Below the pieces are notes generated by a model. That model saw only the letters and a list, made by a program, of their open reading frames with translations, had not been told where the DNA came from and did no database searches. The position numbers and the translations under genes were made by a program. This document shows positions 6,308 to 14,143 of a DNA stretch of 25,270 nucleotides, piece by piece. Each line of letters starts with the position of its first letter. The first letter of the stretch is position 1. The DNA is from Planctomycetaceae bacterium (GTDB lineage Bacteria > Planctomycetota > Planctomycetia > Pirellulales > Pirellulaceae): contig DNWZ01000025.1 of the NCBI GenBank assembly GCA_003506095.1, positions 5,705-30,974 of the forward strand, given 5' to 3'.

Positions 6308-8806
6308 CTATTTCTCATAAACCCTAAAAGTCTTGGAGCTCATCGCAAAGTCGATGATGTTTTCGTTCAATCGTCGAATCATTTCTGGCGACGCTTTGAC
6401 CAACCTCATAAAGTAAGGAGGTTCGGGACGGCTCCTCATTCGTACGCTCAATCGATACTCGCCCGGTTGAGTGATCAATTCACCTGGCACGACGAACCGA
6501 GCCATGCGATGGTCCAATGGGCCGATCGAGTGGGCTTCCATGCGAATTAAAGGCGGATGGTTTAATACGCTTACCGGAACAGCACCAGGTCGCAGGAAAG
6601 GGTTTTGGTCGACACTGAAGTTAACTGGCACCGGAGCTTCGCGATCGGTTCCACGAACATTGTTCACAAGGAACTTTGTTTGCAGATTGAACAGTTGTGA
6701 ATCTCTTGGGAGACGATGTTCGGCAACTTCAACGGAGTTTAAGTCTGCCAAATCGCCGTTGCTATCCAGGTATCCCGTCTCCCAAATCCGCCGACCATCG
6801 GGGCCGACCAAAACGGCGTTTAACCACATTTGAGGCTGCGCGCCGAGTGAGCCGGTTGGCAGGTTGTGGCCATCGCTAATATTGCTGACCTTGTAAGTGA
6901 ATTTTAGCGATCTCAGCACACGCGGTGGTTTGACATCCATGAAGGGCCCTTCGACCGTACCGCCGGCGGACAATGTTAGCGCCGCGATCGCTCTCTTCTC
7001 TTGCAGCTTCGCTAGGTTGGCATCAATGACTTTGCGGCCATCGATACGATCGTCTTTCGTATCCCAAGGTTTGGGGAACTTCATTTCCGGTGTAACGGTT
7101 CGTTCAAACTCAGGTGTGCCCCATCCATTGCGATACTCGAACGCCAGCCATTGCCTTGGTGTGTACCGATTGGCATCTTTATTATGAGGAAATAATCCCG
7201 GATGCGCCATCGAATACCCTGGCCCCCAGAACGAATGATTCCCGTGGCGTCGTGGTTGACCAAACGGCTTGTCATTAATGATGGCGCAATAATCGTGTTC
7301 ATATCCATCCGCCTTTCCGGGAACAGCTCCCATATGACAATCTTGGCAGGTGACGCCTCTTGCATGTGCTGGTCCGGCACGAAACTGTGCGTGAACGATT
7401 TCTAGCCAAATGCCGGGATGAACAGCAACCTGGTGACAGGTTGCACAGAAGTCACTTTTGGTCAGTTGTTCAAAGAATCCGCCATGGGTATGAAGCGGTT
7501 GCCCCGGACCTTTCTGATCCGGTGAAAGTTTCAATTTTAACTCGGTGGCGCGGCTTGCCGCCGAATGAACCCCTTGACCGTCGGACGTTCCATACATTGG
7601 GGCGTATTCATTGCCCGGTTCGATGCGTCGGTCGCCATGCGTTAACCAATACGATTCATTGACACGATGGCATGCGACACATGTGATCCCTTCGCGAATC
7701 ACTTGCGGAGCGTCGAGAATGGTGGTGTGAGGCGGAACCTCTAATTGCGTCGCGACCGGGGCATGACATCGGAAGCAGAATGACCCGACGGTGCCGCGCG
7801 TCAGGTCCTGCATCGCCTGTTCGAAACGCTGGAACATCGGTGAAATGGTTGAATACGCATGGCTGCTGAAACGCCACTCGTCATAGTGCTTAGGATGGCA
7901 CTTCGCACAGGACAAGGCAGACGGATATTGAGACTGCAAAAAAAGCTCTGCATGGGGATCGACAATTCCTGGCTCCGGCTTGGTTTGCCCGTCGCCCGGT
8001 CCGCCGCCGGGAGGCAGCTTCGGCTTTTTCGTCGACGGCGGGCCAATCTGTTCTAGACCGCCAAGCGGGTCGTCAGCAGAAGTGCTCGGGTTGAGAAGGC
8101 TGGTGCCGCTGCCAAGCAGATCATTGTTGCCGTTGGATGAGGCGTTTCCGGTCGCCTGGGGCCCTAGCAGATTCCATGCATCGGGTGTCGACGGCTGTTT
8201 TTGATTTTGATTTTGAGCATTTGTTTTATTCGGCGGCGGCAATAACGACTCACTGCCGTGCGAACGATTCGGTTGGGTATTGGAGTTTTCCTTATTGAGC
8301 AGTTGCGAGTTCTTTGAAGCATCCTGTTCAAGTTGGTCAAGCTCGTCAAGTTCGTCCAAGCGAGCCCCGGCCGGCCGCGAACGCAACTGCGGATTTTTGG
8401 ATGCGGCTAACCGCATTTTCGGTTCTGTTTGCCGATCCGTGGTCGCTTCGGCGAAAGTGTCAATCTCTGTAGGCAGCCAGCCACTCGTGCAACCTGGCGG
8501 CAGCATTTGCGTCGCAGCGGCTTTCTCACCCTGGCCGGTTCCCAATCGTGTCGGTTTGGCAGGCGAGCTTGTCGTATACTCTCCACCTGTCTTTTGCGTT
8601 TGATCGGCCTCAGCTCGCAATTTTGTTGCGACGCCCTGGGCAAGATTTTTTGCTGGGCCAGCGTAATCGGCTGCACGGCGCGACTGCATTTCCGGAGATG
8701 TTTGCGCTTGCACGGTGGGCGGATTCACCCCTCCGATGCTCAAAGTAAGAGCGGCCAAGGCACCTCGGGCCGAAAGTCGATTTACTGTTCTCTTTATTCC
8801 GAACAT
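6308..8806 (-). CDS. Pentaheme c-type cytochrome, cytochrome c554-like
   Basis: The frame is open to 8911, but I choose the ATG at 8806. It has GGGAGA four bases upstream (8811-8816) and yields a signal peptide (hydrophobic residues about 15-29, ending AQA). The product has 832 residues. Residues about 45-285 are low complexity, rich in Gln, Asn, Ser and Pro, with an LDELDELDQLEQ run. Five heme c motifs follow: CAKCH (300), CFRCH (344), CVACH (376), CATCH (454) and CQDCH (487). The context around the first heme (HYDEW, then SSHA) resembles cytochrome c554-type domains. Residues about 610-832 are a beta-rich C-terminal domain without hemes. A periplasmic or surface electron carrier, or a multiheme oxidoreductase, is likely; the substrate is unknown. 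It precedes the beta-barrel gene on the same strand. Heme attachment is strongly supported; the enzymatic role is not. Confidence 0.86.
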   Translation of the reverse strand: MFGIKRTVNRLSARGALAALTLSIGGVNPPTVQAQTSPEMQSRRAADYAGPAKNLAQGVATKLRAEADQTQKTGGEYTTSSPAKPTRLGTGQGEKAAATQMLPPGCTSGWLPTEIDTFAEATTDRQTEPKMRLAASKNPQLRSRPAGARLDELDELDQLEQDASKNSQLLNKENSNTQPNRSHGSESLLPPPNKTNAQNQNQKQPSTPDAWNLLGPQATGNASSNGNNDLLGSGTSLLNPSTSADDPLGGLEQIGPPSTKKPKLPPGGGPGDGQTKPEPGIVDPHAELFLQSQYPSALSCAKCHPKHYDEWRFSSHAYSTISPMFQRFEQAMQDLTRGTVGSFCFRCHAPVATQLEVPPHTTILDAPQVIREGITCVACHRVNESYWLTHGDRRIEPGNEYAPMYGTSDGQGVHSAASRATELKLKLSPDQKGPGQPLHTHGGFFEQLTKSDFCATCHQVAVHPGIWLEIVHAQFRAGPAHARGVTCQDCHMGAVPGKADGYEHDYCAIINDKPFGQPRRHGNHSFWGPGYSMAHPGLFPHNKDANRYTPRQWLAFEYRNGWGTPEFERTVTPEMKFPKPWDTKDDRIDGRKVIDANLAKLQEKRAIAALTLSAGGTVEGPFMDVKPPRVLRSLKFTYKVSNISDGHNLPTGSLGAQPQMWLNAVLVGPDGRRIWETGYLDSNGDLADLNSVEVAEHRLPRDSQLFNLQTKFLVNNVRGTDREAPVPVNFSVDQNPFLRPGAVPVSVLNHPPLIRMEAHSIGPLDHRMARFVVPGELITQPGEYRLSVRMRSRPEPPYFMRLVKASPEMIRRLNENIIDFAMSSKTFRVYEK
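8329..8355 (-). repeat. Short tandem repeat of 9 bases within the cytochrome gene
   Basis: Three consecutive near-identical 9-base units (plus strand CAAGTTGGT, CAAGCTCGT, CAAGTTCGT) encode the acidic Leu-Asp-Glu/Gln repeats of the cytochrome's low-complexity linker. Units of this kind can expand or contract in frame. Confidence 0.75.
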
Positions 8807-8957
8807 TTTGTCTCCCGCAAGCTTGTCGCGTTCGTATGTGCGCGTCGCAACTGTTGGAACACAATCGACCGGTGTGGAAGTAAAAGGCCATTGGAGCGGG
8901 TCAATGCGCAATAAGCTGCTTAATCGGGAGAGTCGTTTGTGTATTTGGGTGATTTGC

Positions 8958-8984
8958 GGGGTGCTGGCGCAACGCGAGCACCCT
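8958..8984. promoter_or_regulatory. GC-rich stem-loop, possible operator or structured leader
   Basis: GGGTGCT (8959-8965) pairs perfectly with AGCACCC (8977-8983). A nested GCG/CGC stem around a CAA loop continues it after one G-G mismatch, and a G-T pair can extend the base. No T tract follows, so it does not look like a terminator. It lies about 150 bases from either start codon. A structured leader RNA or a protein-binding dyad are both possible. Confidence 0.4.
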
Positions 8985-9065
8985 CCAGTGCGGAATCGGC
9001 ATAGTTTTCGAATGCCGTGGTCGGTAACCTTTTCGCTCCCCCCTTATCGTCGCACTTGTTCAATA

Positions 9066-9093
9066 GCCAAAAAAACATTGAGTTTTCTTTGGC
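9066..9093 (+). promoter_or_regulatory. Stem-loop in the leader of the gene at 9124
   Basis: GCCAAAAAAAC pairs with GTTTT-C-TTTGGC around an ATTGA loop. This makes 11 base pairs with a single bulged C at 9087. It ends 30 bases before the ATG at 9124 and is followed by GATTTTC. It could be an attenuator or terminator-like element, or a leader structure affecting translation. Only the base pairing is directly visible. Confidence 0.4.
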
Positions 9094-9123
9094 GATTTTC
9101 TCAAGGCCGCTTGCAAGGCAACT

Positions 9124-9663
9124 ATGCATGACCCTTCGGATAATCCAGACGCTCCGTCAAAATCAGGCCCCCAGCGATTGCCGCGCACCGAGTCGCGCCG
9201 GCATTACTTTCATTTCGCTACCGGATACGTAAAGTCGGCCCACGCGACACTGGTGATCGCTGGCAAACCGCTTGAGGTCATTATTCCGGAACAAACTCAA
9301 TATGGATTCACCGCGATCGGTACCGGTAAGGTCGCTGAAGGTTTGCGACTCGGGGCACGCTGGGTACTGGTATTGGACGGAAACCGTTTTGAGGTCTTCC
9401 CACAGTGGATTCATTGTGCGGCTGATGGCCGCGTTCAAATCGGATTGAGGCGGATGCAGCAGTTATCCTCCGTTTTGGAAACGGGGATTATTCACCGCCT
9501 GAGAAGCCATTTTAAGCCTGATGGCCAATGGGCCATTGTGATGGCGATTCTTGTTTTGGTTTTGTCGTCAGCGTGGTTGATGCGCCAGATTTATCAACCG
9601 CCGGAAGTACATGCACGTGGACAAGCGGTTCGCTTGGACAGTGTTTCGACACCCCATGATTGA
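9124..9663 (+). CDS. Unrecognised protein with C-terminal membrane segment
   Basis: I do not recognise this 179-residue protein. It has no N-terminal signal. Residues about 25-115 form a compact beta-rich domain (VKSAHATLVIAGKPLEVII, then GFTAIGTGK and ARWVLVLDGNRFEVFP). This could be a distant PilZ-like or SH3-like barrel, but the PilZ arginine and D-x-S-x-x-G motifs are not convincingly present. Residues about 112-130 look helical. One hydrophobic segment (about 137-155) is followed by 24 polar residues. It therefore looks like a cytoplasmic domain tethered to the membrane with a short external tail. It stands alone, divergent from the cytochrome gene and convergent with the DUF1598 gene. 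AAGG upstream of the ATG gives weak support for the start. Confidence 0.68.
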   Translation: MHDPSDNPDAPSKSGPQRLPRTESRRHYFHFATGYVKSAHATLVIAGKPLEVIIPEQTQYGFTAIGTGKVAEGLRLGARWVLVLDGNRFEVFPQWIHCAADGRVQIGLRRMQQLSSVLETGIIHRLRSHFKPDGQWAIVMAILVLVLSSAWLMRQIYQPPEVHARGQAVRLDSVSTPHD

Positions 9664-9694
9664 AGACCACACCAGATCGAAACGATCCATCGGC

Positions 9695-11416
9695 TTATCG
9701 CATGGCGTCCCACCACCAATGGTCGACATTCACTGGGGTTGCAACCCTGTCGGCAACGTCGTCCAGCGTCGGGTAGATCTCGGTTTTGCCGGTGATTAGG
9801 TCCGCAGGGCTGAGGATCACGCCTCCGCTGGCCAAAATTATAGAGTGATGCTTGCTGCCTTCGCGAATGCTGTGCCTCACTGCGATCGACGCAACCCGTT
9901 TTGGCGAATGCAAAGATCCCGCCGAAGGATCGTCCATCAAAAGCGGACCAAGCCATTGATTCAGACTTGCGTGCGAATCGGTTCTATGAATCAGTTCTGC
10001 CACGGCGGCGGCATGATAGACCGATTGAAGTGCGGCATAGGTCGGATATTGACGAGCGATTTCGTCCAAGTTGCGGTTGAATCCGTTGACAAAGTCGACC
10101 AAACGCACGTCATCGGCGGCAGCGATCCGATCACCCGCGGCACCGGACCGTTGCGTTTCACTTTGCAACTTTATCGGTCGACCGCCAAGTTCAAAGACAT
10201 GACTTTTGCTTGAAGTGCGGACCGCAATCGAATTGGAAGTAAACCACAGTCGCAACAATTGACCATCAGGCGGGCCATTGCGAATGTGGCGTTGGACCAC
10301 ATCAAGATAATTGTCAACGCCCTGCGGCATCGGTTCCAAACCGAGCGACAAACGCTTCATGTGCCGATCGGTTTGGACCATCAAGTGCGCAATCGGAGTA
10401 TCGCCAGCGACACCAAACACTCGTACGATTTGATCGCCGAGCGCCTCTCGCAACGCTTCGTCGGCCCTCTCTTGTGCGATTTTTCCGTCACGAATCGCGG
10501 CCGATACTTCCGCAGCGACTACCAATGATTGCGGCGTCGGATCGATCGAACAGCCCAGCGGTTGCCTTGAAATCACCGCCGTCAAACACGCAGCCAGATA
10601 ATCCGTGCGGATAGCAGCGGCACCGGTTTGGCTGTCTCGCATCCAGCCGTCGTGCAATTGGATCCCACCAACCTGCCCCACCAAAATTACGTCTTTTCTT
10701 TCGGGGGCGATAACGACGTACCGCACGCGGCTGATTCCGGCCAGATGACGCAATTCATCATCAATCCTTTGGCCGGATAACCGCCGCTTCGAAATTTGTT
10801 CCGCTACACCGCGCAGCGAAACGCAGCGAACCGCTGATGGCAAACGCCAAGCTTGGATGTCGCGTTTAGCGGTTGCAAAGTCAAACTGCTCGCGATGGTC
10901 TTTGGCCAGCAACACGGCAATGTTTTCAAGCAAATCAACTTCCGCTGGCACCTGCGTGATGTCCGTGATTAATCCGCTGGGATCGACAACAATGCCGGCC
11001 GCATAAGGAACGATGGTGCTCGGCCCACCTTCGGTTTCCTGCCAAGTAGCGGGCTCGATCGTCGTCTGGATCAGATTGACTAACGGCCCAAAGTTAATGA
11101 TCGCACCGCCACGCCCACCACCATTTTGCCCAAGGCCAGCTTCGCTGGTGTCATCATTGCTCGGCTGGCGTTTTGCTTGGATGGCCGCATCGATGTCACG
11201 AATGGCCTGAGCCAGGACACTGGGCGTTTTGACCGCAGCCAGCGCTCGCATCGCGGCGACCGGATCACCCTGACCGGCCAATTGGACCGCCTTGGAATGC
11301 AGTTGCGAATCGCGTTGACCAATCTCCGCTGCTGCAAGCGGCTCGGCACCCGCAGCCGATGATCCGCCCAGCAAACAGGCACAGGCAACAAATACGGCAA
11401 AAGCGATACGGGGCAT
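9695..11416 (-). CDS. DUF1598 domain protein, secreted
   Basis: The frame continues to 11464, but the ATG at 11416 is chosen. A near-perfect GGAGGT sits four bases upstream (11421-11426), and the start gives a clean signal peptide (MPRIAFAVFVACACLLGG, cleavage near AGA). The product has 573 residues. The mature N-terminus (about 25-100) is Ala-rich and helical, followed by a Gly/Asn patch (about 93-103). The region around RYVVIAPERKDVILVGQVGG matches DUF1598, a family found mainly in planctomycetes and without known function. The protein ends in a Trp-rich WWWDAMR. It is the last gene of a minus-strand run after the PQQ-like propeller, 57 bases downstream, so co-transcription is likely. An exported structural or binding role is a guess. 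Confidence 0.82.
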   Translation of the reverse strand: MPRIAFAVFVACACLLGGSSAAGAEPLAAAEIGQRDSQLHSKAVQLAGQGDPVAAMRALAAVKTPSVLAQAIRDIDAAIQAKRQPSNDDTSEAGLGQNGGGRGGAIINFGPLVNLIQTTIEPATWQETEGGPSTIVPYAAGIVVDPSGLITDITQVPAEVDLLENIAVLLAKDHREQFDFATAKRDIQAWRLPSAVRCVSLRGVAEQISKRRLSGQRIDDELRHLAGISRVRYVVIAPERKDVILVGQVGGIQLHDGWMRDSQTGAAAIRTDYLAACLTAVISRQPLGCSIDPTPQSLVVAAEVSAAIRDGKIAQERADEALREALGDQIVRVFGVAGDTPIAHLMVQTDRHMKRLSLGLEPMPQGVDNYLDVVQRHIRNGPPDGQLLRLWFTSNSIAVRTSSKSHVFELGGRPIKLQSETQRSGAAGDRIAAADDVRLVDFVNGFNRNLDEIARQYPTYAALQSVYHAAAVAELIHRTDSHASLNQWLGPLLMDDPSAGSLHSPKRVASIAVRHSIREGSKHHSIILASGGVILSPADLITGKTEIYPTLDDVADRVATPVNVDHWWWDAMR

Positions 11417-11473
11417 TGCAACCTCCATTGTGAGCGACAAGGCTTTTAAACTACCAAATCGCAAACTTGGACT

Positions 11474-12727
11474 CTACGGAGCGATACAAAACAAACTCGA
11501 TTCGCTGCGAATAAAAAGCTGGTTGTCGACCGGAGCTGGCGTGGCATCGACCGGTTCACCAAGCTGGTTTTCGGCCACCACTTCCAACTTCTCCGAATCC
11601 TTGATCACCGTGATCGCGCCGCTGCGGTCAGTCAGGTAAACATGGCCGCCAGCGGCCACGGGTGAAGCATAAGTGCTGTTGACGCCCGGTATTCGCTGAG
11701 ATGAATAATGCGACTTGCCCGTCTTGGCGTCGACGCAGGTCAACAGTCCCGACTTGCCCTTGTAGAAGTAGATTCGCCCGCCAGAGAGTACCGGCGAAGC
11801 GACGTCAGGGGTGTCGCGGTCGATCGTCCAAACGACGTTTTGCGTACGCTGGATGTCGCCTTGGCCTGACGGACGAAAGGCCCCCAGAAACGCTCCGCGA
11901 AAGCCGCTGCCGATGTAGACCAACTCGTCATCAGCAATCGCCGAAGCGGCGGGACGATCGGTTTGGCCGCTACAACGCCAAAGCTCCTTGCCGGTTTCCA
12001 AATCATAAGATCGCGCATAATTTTGGCCATTCATCACAACTTGCTTGCGGTCACCGATCGAAATCACCAACGGCGTCGCCCAGCAAGTCGGTTCGTCACG
12101 CGCCGTTTTCCAAACCGTTTCACCAGTCAACTTATTGAGCGCATATAGGAATGATGGGCCTTCGTGATCCCAAGGCACGATGATTAAATCGCCCGCGAGC
12201 GTCGGTGAGCTGCCTTCGCCAAAACTGTTACGAGTCATCATTTGACCGAAGTCTTCACGCTTCCAGACCAGTTCACCATCGAGCGTGTAACAATACAAAC
12301 CTTGTGAACCGAAATGGCTGTAGACATGCTTGCCGTCGGTGCAGGGTGATGCGGATGCATAGCCGTTGGTGGAGTGCGTTCCCTCCCGTGGAGCTGCCTC
12401 GACTGCGGTTCTCTGCCATTTCATTGTTCCCGCTTCACGATCGAAACAGTAGGTGTTGAAGGCGAGCTTTCCACGGGCACCGTCATTGGTCGGGACCGCG
12501 GATACTACAAAAACGCGGTCGTCCCAAACGACGGGCGAGCCCGAACCACGGCCCGGGATTGCGACCTTCCACTTGACGTTTTTTGTACCGGAAAACTCAG
12601 TTAGCGGATTCGCTCCGATCGCTGCGGTGTTGCCCGCTGGACCACGCCAATGCCCCCAGTTTTCTGCGAAGGACAAAGCGTTGCCACCAACGATCAGGCT
12701 GGCACAGAGGGCCAAGCGTTTTAACAT
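11474..12727 (-). CDS. PQQ-like beta-propeller repeat protein, secreted
   Basis: The frame opens at 12856, but the ATG at 12727 gives a standard signal peptide (MLKRLALCASLIVGGNALSFA) and a GGAG about ten bases upstream, so it is preferred. The product has 417 residues. Residues about 25-40 show WGHWRGPAGN, common in planctomycetal PQQ-like proteins. Repeated beta-propeller blades follow, such as FDREAGTMKWQ, YALNKLTGETVWK, YDLETGKELWR and VDAKTGKSHY. The blades look like the PQQ-binding or BamB type, but no catalytic quinoprotein residues can be recognised, so a structural or binding role is at least as likely as dehydrogenase activity. It sits between an exported TPR protein and a DUF1598 protein on the same strand, with 125 and 57 bases between genes. 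Confidence 0.87.
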   Translation of the reverse strand: MLKRLALCASLIVGGNALSFAENWGHWRGPAGNTAAIGANPLTEFSGTKNVKWKVAIPGRGSGSPVVWDDRVFVVSAVPTNDGARGKLAFNTYCFDREAGTMKWQRTAVEAAPREGTHSTNGYASASPCTDGKHVYSHFGSQGLYCYTLDGELVWKREDFGQMMTRNSFGEGSSPTLAGDLIIVPWDHEGPSFLYALNKLTGETVWKTARDEPTCWATPLVISIGDRKQVVMNGQNYARSYDLETGKELWRCSGQTDRPAASAIADDELVYIGSGFRGAFLGAFRPSGQGDIQRTQNVVWTIDRDTPDVASPVLSGGRIYFYKGKSGLLTCVDAKTGKSHYSSQRIPGVNSTYASPVAAGGHVYLTDRSGAITVIKDSEKLEVVAENQLGEPVDATPAPVDNQLFIRSESSLFCIAP

Positions 12728-12852
12728 GAGCGAACCACTCCAAAATGCGAAAAAGAACCACGTCTGCCGCAGCGTCGCGGCATGATCAACTCTACGTGAA
12801 ACCGCCACGCTTGCCAATTGTTCCGCACCGAGCTTAACCGCCCGCGAACGGA

Positions 12853-13953
12853 TCAACGATCGGCCGGCGGCGCGTCATCCTTTGGTTCTTGATCCTGAGT
12901 CGCTTTCGCCGGCGGATTTTCTTTTTGAGGTGGGTTTTCAGCGGAATTGTTGCGACTCTTTGCCTCCTCCAGTTTCTGCAAAAAACCCATCGCCTGGACG
13001 TTTTTCGGGTCGAGTTCAAGAATTCGCATCGCGATCTTTTTCGCGCCTCCCAATTGACGCAATCGAATCAGCGACTGCATCTGCAGCAACAAAAACTTAT
13101 CATTATTCGCATCCACCTTGTCTAATTGTTTAGAAATCATATAAGCCGCCAGGTGGTCGCCGCCTTGATTGTGAATCGACCACATCATTTGTAACGCTTG
13201 TTGATTCGCCGGTTGAAGGGCCAGCACTTGTTGAACAGATTGTTTAGCGGAGCCCATGTCATTCAAGGCCAAGTGTGCGATCGCCTTGGTGGCCACGATC
13301 TTGTCAATCGGAACCCCCAGCCATAGCTGGTCACCGGCGAGCGATTGCTCCGCGTGTTGAATCGCTTCAGGAAAGTTTTTCTGCTTCAATGCCATAATGG
13401 CTCGAACAAAGTATTCCCATCGTTCATCACCATGGACTTCAACCAAGTCGATCTTTTCTAACCAGCGAGTCGCTTCATCCAAGTCATCCATTTCGACATA
13501 GATTCCGGCTAATGCCAACAGCGCCGCAGGAAAGTCCGGGTTCAATTCTAAAGATTTTTTATAATCCTCGAGTGCCGAGTCGAATCGGCGTGTCACTTCC
13601 TTGCATCGACCTCTGAGCCACAACGCAGTGTTGTCGTCGGGCTTGACCGCCAGGGCTTGGTCAAGCAGTGATTCGGCGAGGTCGGAGTTTCCCATGCGAA
13701 GTTCGGCACCGGCGCGAATGATTGCCAGATGTCGTTTGTCAAACTCGTTCAGATCTTTGTCCGCAGCCTCAAACGCTTTGATGATCGAGGACAGGCCAGC
13801 GGAAGGAATGTCGGCTGATTGTTCAATCGTCAACTTAAGCAATGTTTCGCGCATCGGTTGCAGCGCGATCGGATCGCTTCCGCTAGCGGCAAGTGGCTCG
13901 CAGACGAATGGCAGAAACGCGAACGGTATAGCAAGCAATCGGATTTGGAACAT
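12853..13953 (-). CDS. Exported TPR-repeat protein
   Basis: The frame is open to 14145, but the upstream 64 codons are Arg-rich and have no export signal. The ATG at 13953 gives a hydrophobic signal (MFQIRLLAIPFAFLPFVCEPLAAS). No strong Shine-Dalgarno sequence is visible. The product has 366 residues. TPR units span about residues 72-340, for example AELRMGNSDLAESLLDQALA and LWLRGRCKEVTRRFDSALEDY. The last 35 residues are Glu/Pro/Lys-rich and probably disordered. TPR scaffolds mediate protein interactions, so it may recruit the propeller or DUF1598 product encoded downstream, which is inference. It is first in the minus-strand run and divergent from the DUF1501 cluster, with 190 bases between the two starts. 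Confidence 0.84.
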   Translation of the reverse strand: MFQIRLLAIPFAFLPFVCEPLAASGSDPIALQPMRETLLKLTIEQSADIPSAGLSSIIKAFEAADKDLNEFDKRHLAIIRAGAELRMGNSDLAESLLDQALAVKPDDNTALWLRGRCKEVTRRFDSALEDYKKSLELNPDFPAALLALAGIYVEMDDLDEATRWLEKIDLVEVHGDERWEYFVRAIMALKQKNFPEAIQHAEQSLAGDQLWLGVPIDKIVATKAIAHLALNDMGSAKQSVQQVLALQPANQQALQMMWSIHNQGGDHLAAYMISKQLDKVDANNDKFLLLQMQSLIRLRQLGGAKKIAMRILELDPKNVQAMGFLQKLEEAKSRNNSAENPPQKENPPAKATQDQEPKDDAPPADR

Positions 13954-13990
13954 GATCGCTGTTTGCAAAAGTTGAATGTTCGGGCACGTT

Positions 13991-14018
13991 GTCGTGGATC
14001 GACGGATCGATCCGCGAC
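13991..14018. promoter_or_regulatory. Dyad in the divergent promoter region
   Basis: Between the divergent TPR and DUF1501 starts, GTCGTGGATC (13991-14000) can pair with GATCCGCGAC (14009-14018) around an 8-base loop, with one G-T pair. It overlaps a perfect 12-base palindrome, CGGATCGATCCG (14003-14014). It could be an operator controlling both operons. GATCG-type words are common throughout this window, which weakens the case. Confidence 0.3.
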
Positions 14019-14143
14019 GGGTGATCCTACCATTTCTTCCTGCAAATCGCTCGATGTGATTGCATTTGACAACCATTGCCGCGATACTAAAGGACCTTCC
14101 TGTAGCCCTGCCCCCTGACTCACCCACCCGCTGGAGTCTCCCC

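Larger units (their letters stand above)
8807..9123. promoter_or_regulatory. Divergent intergenic region with two stem-loops
   Basis: These 317 bases separate the minus-strand cytochrome gene from the plus-strand gene at 9124, so both promoters should lie here. I found no convincing -35/-10 pair. Two hairpins listed separately (8958-8984 and 9066-9093) are the clearest structure. A pyrimidine-rich stretch occurs around 9040. No small protein is supported. Confidence 0.5.

Noticed and set aside
9675..9687. GATCG-AAA-CGATC mini-hairpin between convergent genes
   Set aside because: The stem is only five base pairs, with no T tract, and CGATC/GATCG words are very common in this DNA, so it is likely chance.
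14066..14071. TTGACA hexamer upstream of the first DUF1501 gene
   Set aside because: There is no -10-like hexamer at 16-18 bases spacing; the nearest TA-rich words (GATACT, TACTAA) are only 11-13 bases away. Planctomycete promoters often deviate, so a call is not justified.
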